This document shows, piece by piece, positions 35,537 through 47,666 of a stretch of DNA of 64,000 bases (within the stretch, counting starts at the first letter, position 1; every line of letters begins with the position of its first letter). The notes beneath the pieces were generated by a model, which worked only from the letters and a program-made list of their open reading frames with translations, was not told where the DNA came from and made no database searches. The stretch is from contig JAQGBZ010000034.1 of NCBI GenBank assembly GCA_034687125.1, forward strand, positions 62,001 through 126,000, given 5' to 3'. The stretch comes from Neelides folsomi. Lineage: Eukaryota > Arthropoda > Collembola > Neelipleona > Neelidae. The translations under genes were made by a program, and so were the position numbers.

Positions 35537-38500
35537 TTACTTGTATTGTGTGTTGAAATTGGTCCTTTCTGCGGAGAAGGTCGTGGCAAATTCTTTGGGT
35601 TGCGGGAGAGCCATTTCGGCCATTTCCTCCGCAATGTTCCTCTTCCTGTACCACCAATACTCGAAGACGAGGGTGAAGCAGGCCATCAAAATCCCAACGA
35701 AAATGACAATGAACACACCGCCAATGTTGTGAATGCTGATTCCATCAGATTGGTTGTCGTCTCGTGGACACGTGGCTTTATTCGGATTATCATTCCACCA
35801 TTGTTCCTTCAATTGTTCCAAATAACGTTGGTTCAACAGCTTTAGAATCCTACATTAGAAAAATATAATTATTATTCAAATAACTACAAATTGTCAATTA
35901 TCATAAGCTAAGCTCAAATTAATCTCAAATTGTCAGCATTAGTAAAGTGGAATTAAGCATTAGTGCGATTAAAACTTCTGTAACAATGTTTATAAGTACA
36001 AGACAGTGATTAATATAAGGATTAAATATTCTATGCATACACTATACATATGCAAGTGTCTTAATATACAAAGGACCAAGACAAGTGTTGAATGCGAACT
36101 TAAAATTCCCCTCTTATGGATTTCTCCTTACGCATCATTTAATTGATCTTTGAGCGGTGATCCTTGTTGGACCGCAAGAGCGTAAGGCTTCCTTGAAAAT
36201 TCCTCTCCGACCATCATGAGGTCACATGAAGTGAGAACTTCATATCGAATGTCCGTTGCATCACCTACAAAATCCTTCACCGATGACAAAAAGCATTGGT
36301 GGAATTCCTCACTTATTTGTGAGATTTAATTAAACAATTCCTTCGCGGTGCGAAGGTATTCAAAAGCCGATGCGAATTTAATAATAGTAATTCCCTTATG
36401 GAATCTCACATTGACCTTCCTAAGTCATTTAAAGGAAGGTTGTTCACATTATAAAAATTAAAATGAGGCCCCGTTAATGAGGGTTTTTCCATTTCGGAAG
36501 TTGTATCTGATTTACATGTGTGAGAGGGATTCCTTCAAAGGGGATCCTTTTTGTACAGCAAGGGCGTAGGGCTTCCTGGAAAATTCCTCTCCGATCTGAT
36601 TGAACTCGCAGTTGGTAATGGTGAGATATTTGACATCCGTCGCTTCCTCTGTCCAACACATTTCACCACTGCCAATAGAAATGAAAGAACTTACCAAGGA
36701 AAGCAAATCCATCAGCGTCAGCTTCTTTCCCTCTCACACGTTCCACGGCCAATGTAAAGTTCTTAGGTGGCGTATTTTCCTGCATGGCTTGCCAAATCTT
36801 GGTAAATTTGTCACTAACGGGATAATCCCACACGGCAAGTTGACTTCTTTCATAATCGCTCATGCTGTCGTTTAAGCTCATGTCTTTCCAAATCCTTCAC
36901 AAATCAAAATTGATTTTAAACATCATTCATAGTAATAAAAGAAATGATAAATAATGTTATAGTTATAATATACTATAGTCTATAGTACATGGCTCCTATT
37001 TACATGTATTTGTACTTGAGTAAAAATTGAAATTATTAGGTTATGTAAGGTTATATAAATTTAATGATGTTATAATTAAATTAACAAACTCATAGAATCG
37101 ATGTTCAATGTGAGCCATTCTATCAAAGTAAATCCATGCCGAGGATCCTTCCACTGGGGCATATTGGATTTTATACTGTTTGCTCAGATCCTCCAGGGAC
37201 TCGATCGGAGCGTCTAAACGCGAAACGGTCAAGAAAGCGGCCAAATTGGCTGTGTAGGATGCAATGATGATGAAACCAAAGAGCCACCAAGTGGCGGCAA
37301 CCAAACGACCAGAAAGATTTTTAGGAGCTTCACCACCGCCCTACAATTACACAAATATTAACCCTGTGAGTATTCATTCATAGTAAAACATTAAATACAT
37401 TAAATGTATTTAATGTTTTACAGGTAGTAGTTAAATATAAAAAAATATTTATAATCAATTCCAAGTCACCTGCGGTGTCAAAGAGGTCATACAAAACCAA
37501 AGACATTCCTTGAGGTTAAACTCCCGCTTTTCCTCATCGTCTTCGTATTTTTCTCGGTTGTTCTGATAGGAATAAGGACTCCAACGGTCAAACACCCACA
37601 TCAGGATACTAGAAAATATACCGTATTTATTCAAATGCTTTCTATAGATATTAAAGTTCAAATTATACTAAATAATAAAAATATCTAAATGTAAATTATA
37701 CTAAATAAAGATATAAACTAAACGTTTGTTGTTGGGGCTGAATGCAACAATAGTCAACGCCATCTTAAAAGATGTTAAGAATCTTCTATTGGGACTTTTT
37801 TGATTGTCTTTCATTTCTCCTTTTGTCATTGCCCTCATTGCATTGTTATTATATATTTGTTATTGTAATATAATAATACCCAAAGTTGTTTGTTTTATTA
37901 CAAAACTATTTTAATGGTCGTTATTGATAATTTATAGAAATGGATTAGCGTAAATGGTTTTCCAATCCAACCAATTAATTATTATGTCTTTTGCCTAATG
38001 GTCACAAAAGAGAATGTATTTTGTTATTCATTTTGATTAATTTTGCAATCAAGATTTGCGCCTTGGTCGAGTTTGTTAAAATCATCATTCTATGTATTTT
38101 CCTATTTTATCAACTCGTTGGCTTCAAATGTCCTTTTCAACTTGGAATAACTCAATAATTCATGTGCATAATTCTTAATGTCTCACTCGGCTTCTCGCTT
38201 TCACTCAATTATGAATTGATCAATATTTGATGAGATCGAAGAGGGACGGGGAAGTAAATATGAAATTCATACTTAACAAAAACACTCTTATTTCTCCCCA
38301 TTAATAAATAATGGAGTCTGTGAAAGGAAATATCCCTAATGGCCATAAACATTAATAAACTGCATGAAACATTGGGGGGAAAGTGTACTTAAAATTCCTT
38401 TTTCTCCTTTTACCATACAAATCCCATTTGAAGAAATTGGAATAAATTAAATGATAATTCAAATCTAAATACAGTGAAACAACACGTCTTTTAATTAATT

Positions 38501-41355
38501 CATTAAAAATAATGAATTTTAATTATCAATTATCTCAAAATAATGAATTTTAAATATCAATCATCTCAAAACACTGTTCAAACTGACCTGGTAAAGAAAT
38601 ATGCTCCGAGGATACACATCCAAACGTCGTTTTCCAAAACAGTAAGAAATTTGAAAAGACTCGTCACCACTTTGGGTTTCCTCATCAGAATGGAAATTCC
38701 CACGAGGTCATAATAAGGAACTGTAAAGTCAACTACGCTTTCCCGCTCAGCCATGACGGACATGGCCCCTAAGGCAATGTCAGCTTTCTAAAATAAATCA
38801 ACAATTAAAATGACCATTTAAAGAAATTCAAACATATAAAGATATTCAAAGGTAAATTAAATAATACATTTATTTATTTAAATTTTAAATAAAGTTTCCC
38901 CTTACGCGATCTTTCAACTCTGCGACCATTCCATTCCAATTGTGTGGAGGCTCAAGGCTCATGTAACCATAATCGACTACAGATCTAATTGTGTAATTGA
39001 ACTTCAAATCCTTTTGAATCTCCGCCAACAAATCGATACAATATCCTTCGAAACAATGATGGTATTTGTCTTTTTCATCTGGCACACAATTTTTCTTCAA
39101 GTAAACAAACGGAGGTTGCTACAAACAAATTTAATTTAATTTAATAAATTAAAAGTCAATTAAATGTATTATGGAACCAAAGGATTATTAGATAAGTATT
39201 CAGAGATTCTTTGTTATTAGCGGATTGTTATATTATGACTTTTTACCACAACGGTCACAATCCGAAATACGGTGTGAGCAATATGGGGGACGAGATCAAG
39301 ACCAGATTTAAAAGTGACAAGTTCAGCGTCTCCAAATCCAGCCGTCCAAAATCCAATATCTGTGCTCCGTACGGGCTAAGAATGATAAAATAATTTAAAT
39401 GTGTATAAAACAGTATAAACACGGTAAATGAACATTTCAATACCGCTTCAGTATTTTCTTTGAATTCCAGTCGAGTAATAGTCATAATAAATTTAGGATA
39501 ATTTTTCCCATTCCCTTCCAAAACAAACGATCCAAAAATGTTGTCATCTCCGGTTTCCCTCAAAGCCGTTATGAAATCAACGTCAAGGGGGCCAGGGGCC
39601 TTAGTAGATTCAAAATTAACACAAGATGTTGGATTCAACGCTGGCCAACTTCCTTTTCCTTTTAATTGCCTAAAAACATTATTAAAACATAAATGGCTGA
39701 ATTGCCATTAATTCCAAATTAATTTATTAGTTATATTTAATAAATTAATTAAACTGACCCAACAGCCAAAAGTGTGTTGACGGTGAGATCGAAATAAAAA
39801 AAGTCCATGAGGGTTGATGGTTGTCCCTGTGACTCAAAATATGACTTTCTCTTTTCTCCTCCCAGTTTGGTAAAATCTGGTTGAAGATGAACGAGATTGA
39901 CCGGAGTTCGACATTGTCCGCATTTTGGAGTCCCCGATATCATGCTCATGGAATACCAAGCAAATTCATCAGAGAAGTAAGGGCCATCTTCGGCCTTCGG
40001 GTCAGACGCTTCCGTGATGACTTGACTAATTTGACTCGGATCGGCTGCAATGAAGAAATTGGAGATGTCGACATGGACCAAACGATGAATTTGTTTCCGA
40101 AGTTCTTTCTCCTCCGACTCGACCTTCGTTAGAAGATGGCGAGTTGGCATATTTTGAAGCAGCGATTTGTACTTATGATACATTTCTATTTATACAAAAA
40201 TGACCTTCTTAATTGACCTCTGACATTTTTTGACCGTTTACCATATTTCTCTCGATCGAACAAAAGGACCGCTGAAGTCATATTCTGAATGTCAACCAAA
40301 GAACGAACCGATTGGACCAAAACGTCGGCTGGTGGGGGAATCTAAACAAACCATTAACTACAATTAACAGTTTTTAACCAACTAACCAATTAATGCTTTA
40401 ATTAATGATTATTAACTAATACAATTAGCATATTAACCAAATAAGCAATTAATGCTGTAATTACTGATTACATATGATTAGATGTCACGAGTGAAAATAC
40501 AAAAATTAAAATTATTAATTTAACCTGAATGAGATATTTTTCTTGTTCCGGTGTTAAATCTCTCCATTCCCTCACATCCCCTTCTTGTCCAAATGTTCCA
40601 GAAACGGTTGGAAGTTGAAGTGACTTGACTATGATTTTGACAGCTTCCGAAGCCACTTCAGCTCTTGTAAGATCCAAGACAACATCCGGTTTGTCCGTTC
40701 CTTTCATGGCCTCATCCACCTGCTTACACACTTACAGGAAAACAAACATTCAAAAATCTTTCTCCTTTTTTATAAAAAAACCCTCACAATCAGAGACGAG
40801 TTTTTGCGGGTCGCCCCCGGTCGATTGGATTTTCGTAACTTTGCCAACTTTCACTCCAAGACTCGGATTTTCTCCGATGAATTTCAAAGCAATGTCCAAA
40901 TCCTTTTCTGCCTGTGCTTCTTGTGTGAAAACAACTGAAGGGGAAAAAATGCATTTTGGAAAAAGTTCAAAATGAACCTCAATAATATTCAAAACATTCC
41001 AACGCTACTTAAAAAATCAAAACGATCCATTTTGGTTCATTTTGAACCCCCAGTGTTATTTTGAACCTCAAGTGCAATTTTAAACCCCAAGTGCAACTTT
41101 AAACCTCAAGAACAAATTTAAACCTCAAGTGTCTTATTAATGTCATTAAGAAACCAATAAGTTTTGTATAAAGTGATCAAATGAGAAGTGTCGTTTAAAA
41201 TGAATTTTAAACTCAATTTATGATTTATTGATGAATATGGTTTTGACCAGTTGAATAATTGAATGAGACTTACGTAAGTTGATCGTTTGCAAATCCTGAG
41301 CTCGACCAATAGTGGCAATGAATAGGGTCAAGAAAAGCCCTTTAGCCCCCACCAT
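35537..41355 (-). CDS. Ir25a: Ionotropic receptor IR25a (chemosensory co-receptor)
   Basis: Glutamate-receptor-like co-receptor for odour, taste, humidity and temperature IRs. Exons in transcript order: 41355-41274, 40934-40782, 40730-40525, 40341-40242, 40185-39759, 39669-39444, 39375-39247, 39118-38906, 38787-38588, 37608-37470, 37340-37090, 36894-36695, then either 36648-36516 or 36264-36132, then 35849-35537; 923 codons. It has a signal peptide ([20 protein letters not shown]), the full amino-terminal domain that distinguishes IR25a from most IRs, S1 ([11 protein letters not shown]...[20 protein letters not shown], keeping the Arg that binds glutamate in iGluRs), pore ([12 protein letters not shown]), TM3 with the [11 protein letters not shown] motif, S2, and the last TM ([28 protein letters not shown]). 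[26 protein letters not shown] matches Drosophila IR25a almost residue for residue where I recall it. Several donors are GTT-type. Confidence 0.96.
36132..36264 (-). other. IR25a alternative exon 13b
   Basis: A 133-bp exon encoding [45 protein letters not shown]. The acceptor is TTTTGTAG and the donor GTAAGG. It enters in phase 1 and leaves in phase 2, exactly as exon 13a does, and joins the last exon as GC+G (Ala). It encodes the part of S2 carrying the acidic ligand-contact position (Asp here) and the first Cys of the conserved S2 disulfide. It is the copy closer to Drosophila IR25a ([10 protein letters not shown]). Confidence 0.9.
36516..36648 (-). other. IR25a alternative exon 13a
   Basis: A 133-bp exon, the same length and phase as 13b, encoding [45 protein letters not shown]. 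The acceptor is GTTGGACAG and the donor GTAAAT. The acidic ligand-contact position is Glu instead of Asp. The stretch [13 protein letters not shown] is identical to 13b. Including both exons would break the reading frame, so one or the other must be chosen. Confidence 0.88.
37609..38587 (-). other. IR25a intron 9
   Basis: A 979-bp AT-rich intron between the first transmembrane segment's two coding exons. Nothing recognisable lies within. Confidence 0.5.
41041..41133. repeat. Minisatellite in IR25a intron 1
   Basis: About four imperfect copies of a unit near AACCTCAAGTGCAATTTTAA. Confidence 0.7.
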
Positions 41356-41407
41356 CTTCAACGAGTAGAATGGAAATGAAATGATCGATTCAAGTTACAA
41401 TAGAGTT

Positions 41408-41413
41408 TTTATT
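41408..41413 (-). terminator. Poly(A) signal of PHRF1
   Basis: AATAAA on the minus strand, about 20 bp after the PHRF1 stop and only 52 bp before the IR25a start codon. Confidence 0.5.
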
Positions 41414-41431
41414 AAGACCGTTGCGGGGAAG

Positions 41432-44400
41432 CTACGGGTGGGGGTTTTTCCCCCGCGTTCGTCGAAACTTCTTCACGTATGCCTCAATCAGCTCTTTGAT
41501 CTTACATGGGTTGATCTCTCCCGTTTTGTTGTGACAGATCTATCAATATTCAATTTATATTATTTAATTATACAAATCTCAATTAATTATAAAATATCAT
41601 TAAAATATGGCAACATTATGAATGATACCTTTGGGACTGCCCTTCTGAGAATTTCTTTATATTCCTCCTTATTGATGGCTTTTTTGGAGTAATGGGGTTT
41701 GAGCGAGAGTTTGACTTCTTCCACAACCCGCTCTTGGCGATTCAACTTCTTGAGGAACTTTTCTTTAACTCGGAGCTCCACAGCAGAAGTGGGCAAATCA
41801 TCAGCTCGCAATTCTCCTTCACTCAATCGAACTTCCGTTTTAACCTTCGCTGCTCCTCGTTTTCCAGGTTTCTTTGACCGACGTGGTGGGCGGGTGGGCG
41901 GGGGACCAAAAAGCGTTTCCATCACCGATGCAGGTTTCCCATCCCCGCCAGTTCCACCTTCTCGTGGGGGTTCAAAAAGATCATCGCCATCGGTACTGTT
42001 GGGGGAAAAGGGTGAATCGCCACTTCGCCCTCCGCGACCCAAACGCCCCTCTCCATTTGATGAACCTCGACCCTGAAAAAAATACCATCATGTTCCAATT
42101 TCCAATTTCTCATATATTCAAGTTCATCAAAATTTCCCATCCCTCAACATTATTCGAAATTCTCACAATTTTAGTTTTAAAACCCTTTATTTGATATAAA
42201 GGAATAAAAGTATATCTAATAATAATAATAAATTCAATTCGTCAGGGTTTCGACCATTGAAAAGAGATAAATTGATCGAGGGGGTCGTAAAAAATTCAAA
42301 GCTCGACTCGAAATTAAGTGAAACCCAACTTGTGAGTTGACACGTCTTTTATAATTCACATTCAATAAACCTCGTTCGTGCAAGGGAACATTAATTATTC
42401 AACTCATCCATTTCAACGAGGTCCGGAAAAAAAGTGATACACCTAATAAAACCCACGCCACTCATAACCTACTAAAAAACCCCATCTAAAAACCATGCAA
42501 TTTCTAAACCGTCGTCACTTCAAAACTTTATCCAATAATTTATCAATATCATATACCTACACTCAAATCATCAACCATAACGTCCTACAAAAACAAATAT
42601 ATGTCAAAATGCGAAATAACTTTGTTTAACAAACAGCTCAATAACTTGTCTAAATGAAATACAATTTTATCTATTTCTACAATGGATAAAATAAATATAA
42701 TAAATATGTTAAATACATATTATATACATATAATACATATTTAATTCATATCTTAATCAACTCCATATTTAACTATGGCAGCTTTTGTTATGTTATTAAT
42801 GTTATTTAAAATTTATGTAGTTAAGCTAAGGTTATTTAATTAATAATAATTTCTTACATCTTTGAATATGGGATTCGAGTGTTGGCGAGGTTTTTGTTGA
42901 GTAATTTTGGGTATGGGCGGTCTAAAGAGGGGGGCATAGGTGAGAGCGCTTGAAATTGTTGCGAGGACGTTTGAGCTAATCAGCTGAGGTCCACGTGAAG
43001 TGTCTTTTAAAACCCCGCCAGAATTGAGAACGGGGACAGGTGGGGGTTTGAGGGGTGGTTGTGGGGAGGACACCGGCGACCCCCCGCCATCCTCCACATC
43101 CCTCGATGATGACACCCCCGTGTCGGACCGTGGGGGTGAGGGGAGTCGGGGTGGGGAGGGGGGTTGGGGTTCGGTGCTGTCAGCCGCCATCAGTCGCTCG
43201 TCCTCTTCATCGTCACTCAGAGTAATCAATGTGGGAGAAGCTCCAATCGAACGCTCTTGAGCTGGAGAACTAAAAATAAAATATTTTAAATGACATATCC
43301 ATTTAAAATTAATAAATTAAATTAACACATAAAATTACTAAATTATTAAAAATTGAATTATTAGAATTAAATTAATTAAAACTCATTTCTACCTTGCTAG
43401 GTCAACAAGCAGAGTTTTCTTAGGAACCTTTCGATTTTCTTTCCGTCGTTCTGACTCCTTTTTACGCTCCCCTTCTCCTTCCTATTCATAAAAAATATTT
43501 AAACTATTAATATTTTGAATTAAATCACAATTAATAATTAAGATATGAAGAGTTCATAAAATGACCTGAGTGAGCTGAAGGTCATTTGGAGGAGGATCAG
43601 GTTCCTTTTGCTTTTGTGCAAAAGAGAGGGAAACAACGATTGAGTCCCCAGTGGCAAAAATGGCTTTAGCCGGTGAGAGCGATCTTTCCCTCTTCTTTTT
43701 TTTCTTCTTCTTTTCTTTCAAAGAATCACGCAAATCTCCTTCTTTGCGATTTTTCTCTCTTTTCCTTTTCCCAGCAGGTGAAGAAGAATTGGAGCGACGA
43801 CGATCTTTTTGTTTTCGACTCACACTACGCTTTTCTCTTTTATTGCCCCTTTGCCCGCTGCTTCTTGAACGATCAGCACTTGGTGAACGACATGTTCTTC
43901 TCCTTTGGAATTAATAAAATTTGGAATAAAAATATGAAAGATTATAAGATGAATAATTTACCTTTGTGGTGATGTTGAATGAGATTTGCGTTTGCGTTTC
44001 GGACTCTCAGACTTTCGCTTTTTATCTTCAGACTTCTCAATGTTGTCCCGATTGGGTTTTTCTCTAAAATAGCGATCTTCCCCTTTCGGTTTCCCATCCC
44101 TGTAATTTCTATCTTTGGACGCCTTGGAAGGTTTTTTCCAAAGCGTGTTGTCATCATTAGAGGAACTTTTGTCTCGTCGACGCTTCTTGCCCTTCTTTCG
44201 CTTCCCCTTGCGTCTGAGAGGTCGCGTCGCTTCGACAATTTCCCCTTCTTCGAAATGTGAAGAAGAAGAGGACACGGCCCCAATGACTCGGATAGGCGAC
44301 GAGGACTCCTCAGACTCATCAGGCTAAAACAATATTTAAAATATTAATTCAAAAATATAAGGTATAGTTGAAGAATACTGGGACGAGCGATATTAAATAT

Positions 44401-47400
44401 AAGGTGAGTGATTTTACACTAATTCGACTATGCTAATTACGAATCTGAAGTTAGTTTGCGTCGCTCGCGTAAAATAAAAAAGTTATGAGCATTTAAACTT
44501 TAAATTCCACCTTCAATTTTCTCTTTCCTTTCATTTCTGAAAATCCTTTTCATTTTTCCATGTTCATTTCTTTCTTTTCAACTTTAATTTTACGATTGGT
44601 TAATCGATTTGTTTTATTATTTTAATTTATTTTATATATTTTTTTAATTCTGGTTTATATTTATATTATGTTAGGTTAGGTTAAGAAGAATACTTTTCTA
44701 TTTGGATATTTGGTTTTTAATGTGTTTATTAAAAGGCAACAACTCTAGATCGCTTTACCATTTTCTGCCTATACGCACACATGATTAGTAAAACTTTAAA
44801 TATTCATAACTTTTTTATTTTACGCGAGCGACGCAACTAGCTTCAGATTCGTAATTAGCATAGTCGAATTAGTGTAAAAACACTCAACTTATATTTAATA
44901 TCCGTCCCAGCATTCTTCAATTATTCCAAATATAATTAATAATTGAATTTCAAATTAATTAAATCAAAATAATGTTATAAAAATGGAGATTTATTAATTT
45001 TTTAATTTACCCGGTTGTTAGTTGAGCCAACAATGGGCGCTGTTGCTATGGGCGTTGTTGTTGTTATGGGCGGTGTTGTTGTCGTAGTCGGAATTTTTTG
45101 GGGTGGGGTAACTACAGGCACGGTGTTGTTGTTGACGGTCGAAGAATCAGCAATTGTGGGAGCGAAAAGAGAATTTTGTTGTTCTTCCTCATCCATGCCG
45201 AAGAGCGTGGCAAGGAGATGGGAAGAGTCTTGAAGGATTGGTTTGGGAGAAGTGTTGCCAAAAGCCTTTTTCACATCCGCGTCCACATCTCGTCCCGCCC
45301 CCTTCCCTTCTTTCTTCATCACTCCTCGCTGACGACAAAGAAGGCTGCTGATGGGGACGAGACGATGACGTGTAGGGATGGAAAATTGAATGGTCGGACG
45401 GCGGGTCTCGTCAGGTGGAGGATTCCAATTCTCCGCTGCTTCTTCTTCGGATGAGTTCAGCGGCTGCGAGGGGTCATATTCTTCCGGGGGAGGAGGAAGA
45501 GGAATCGAAATGTCTTCAGTCCCTTCGTCAATCACCATTTCATTCAAAGAATCTTCATTCGGAGATTTTTCTCCACCTCTTAAATTCTTTCGGCGTTTCT
45601 TCCTCACTCCGCCTTCTGGAATTAAAAATTAAAATTAATGAAAAATCAGGAACAATAATTAGGGAAATTGTCATTATTTAAATGATTTAGTTAATTAAAC
45701 GAATATCTAATTTAAATGAGTTTTTAGTTAATTAAAACCAATTTACTATATAAATTTTTCTACCTTCAAGGTCAGAATAAATGTCGAATTCTTCATTTGG
45801 AGGTTGCTGAGTTTGTGTGGGGGCAGATGAGGTCGAGGACTCGGGAGCTGTCACAGAAGAATTGTGAACATCCGAATTTCCATTCCTCGGCGGTGTTGGG
45901 GAAGATTGTGGGTGGGTCGGGGGGACGACAGCTGCTCCCCCGTCAGTTCCTAAAAGAGGGGCGAAGGCAGGTGAAGGCACCAACGTCCCATCTCGTTCAA
46001 TTCGCATATCTCGATCTTCGTGAAGGACGCGTTGACGGGCCAAGATCGACCCGAGAACATCGGTCACAATTGGTTTGACTAACCGACGAGGGCGGCGAAC
46101 GATTGAAACTCGTGTCCCTTCACCGTCAGACCTTTAATCAAATATTCAATTCAATTATAAAAACTATTCGTTTTATACAACCTTAATATTAATTTCTAAA
46201 ATTTCATTGAATACTATTTCAATGAAAATTGTTTAAATTGATTAGACAATAAAAATCTTAAAAATTTCGAAAAGGATGAATTAAATCGATTTAGGAAAAC
46301 AATGCCAATGAAATTCCAAATTTAAATTAATTAAAAATTAAAAATTTAAATGAATTAAAAATTGGGAATTTAAGTTAATTAAAAGTCCTTACCATTCTTC
46401 CTCATGTTGTTGAGGCGAAGGTGAACGAGAAGGTGAGAAAAGCACACCGGGCGGTGAATGTCGAATGCTGAGTGGCGCAATGCCAGAAGAACTTCTCATG
46501 AGGGAAAGTTGACAAGAAGGTTGTCGTCTACTTGTGCCCACTCGGCGGCTTTTCCTCTTCGCTCCTCTTTTCTTCTTCCGTCCGACTCTCCTCTTTCGAG
46601 TTTTTCTCCTACGAGGGGAGAGAGGGGCGGCTCGGGGTTGAAAGGAAGAGGACTCGATGAGGGAAAGGGCAGAGGGAATTTCGGCCGCTCGGGTCCTTCG
46701 GATCTCCCGAATGATCCGATCCGAGAGAACAGTTCTGGTCACGCGGGGTTCGTACAATTCGGTTGGAGAACTCGGCGAAACACTTGGGACACAAGTTGGA
46801 CAAAACCAATCCCCCATGGGGACGTTGGTGAGCGGCGGAGTGCAGCATTCGAGATGAATCCCTTTGTCACAACCATCACAGAGTAAAAGACGATCCTGGG
46901 ACCAAAAATTAAAAATCAATTATAAAATTAAAGTCTAAAAATTAAAAATTACTAAAAAACCATATCCCTCAAAATTTCTTGTTTTAATTAGTTTTAATTA
47001 AATTGTACCTCGAAATTGGAGCTGCCACACACTTCGCAAAATGTGAGTTCAAGAGGTTGTTCATTAATTTGAGCAGGGAGAACGGGTTCCCTTCGAGTTT
47101 CCTCTCCGGTGGCAAAGTCACGGACGGATACCTCATTAAACGTCAGGCGATCCACAGGGCAAGTGTTGACCTTCTGTTGGCACCAAGATATTTAATATCC
47201 TATATTTCTTCTGCCCGTCAAAGTCCTTACCTTGGCCCACTCGAGAAGACAAACGATGCAGAAGGCGTGTTCACAAGGGCCAGGAACTCCGATGACCCCT
47301 CCGAGTCTTTGGAGACAAATGGGACACCGCGGGTCGTCGGAGTCCGACGATCCCGACGAAGACTCCTCGTCCCACTCCTCCCCGCCTTCTTCTGACTCCT

Positions 47401-47410
47401 CCATGGACAT
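41432..47410 (-). CDS. Phrf1: PHD and RING finger domain-containing protein 1
   Basis: Nuclear E3 ligase/chromatin reader linked to the RNA polymerase II CTD. Exons in transcript order: 47410-47231, 47173-47009, 46895-46393, 46131-45764, 45615-45011, 44323-43962, 43902-43566, 43481-43393, 43269-42858, 42072-41629, 41539-41432; 1190 codons. The RING is residues ~28-70 (CPICLQRL...CEHAFCIVC...CPVD). The PHD finger follows, split by an intron: [11 protein letters not shown] joined to [18 protein letters not shown] and GDWFCPTC. A long low-complexity Ser/Pro/Thr- and Lys/Arg-rich middle comes next. The C-terminal SRI-like helix bundle is [20 protein letters not shown]...[14 protein letters not shown], as in PHRF1 of other animals. 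The domain order RING-PHD-SRI is diagnostic. The gene starts 256 bp from the divergent RpS13 ATG. Confidence 0.95.
42073..42857 (-). other. PHRF1 intron 9
   Basis: A 785-bp AT-rich intron. No embedded gene or clear repeat. Confidence 0.5.
44361..44927. mobile_element. Foldback/MITE-like element with ~140-bp inverted ends in a PHRF1 intron
   Basis: The left arm (44368 to ~44506) and right arm (~44790 to 44920) are inverted copies of roughly 90% identity. Both read TTGAAGAAT(A/G)CTGGGACG inward, and share ACTAATTCGACTATGCTAA and GCGTCGCTCGCG followed by TAAAATAAAAAAGTTATG. The middle, about 280 bp, is unrelated AT-rich DNA without a transposase frame. Weaker similarity extends to 44361 and 44927. 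The target duplication is not clear, so I leave the superfamily open. The element lies in the 687-bp intron between PHRF1 exons 5 and 6 and accounts for most of it. Confidence 0.85.
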
Positions 47411-47666
47411 TTAAGGGTCCTGGGGACGTGGGCGGTTTTTTAGTTGTCGGAGGCGGGCGCGGAGCCGCCCAAGAGATGAACCCTGGCAAACGTCGAGTAT
47501 CGCGCCCTCGGGCGGCCGAACATCCTACGCCATCTAACTCCCAAATAGAGAACAAAACCCACCTTATCCGCGTGGTTATAATTCTCATTCCTTTTCCCGA
47601 CCCGGTCATATAGAATTCAGTCGAGGTCGTATAAATTTCAAGTGCAGGTCAAAGTAAAGTCAGACC
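47411..47666. promoter_or_regulatory. Shared divergent promoter region of PHRF1 and RpS13
   Basis: 256 bp separate the two start codons. It is relatively GC-rich. A pyrimidine-rich TTCTCATTCCTTTTCCCG at about 47580-47597 on the plus strand could be the TCT/TOP initiator expected for a ribosomal protein gene. No TATA box is evident for PHRF1. Confidence 0.45.

Noticed and set aside
44667-44683. Two copies of the arthropod telomere repeat TTAGG
   Set aside because: Only two units inside the interior of an inverted-repeat element; far too few to mean a telomere remnant.
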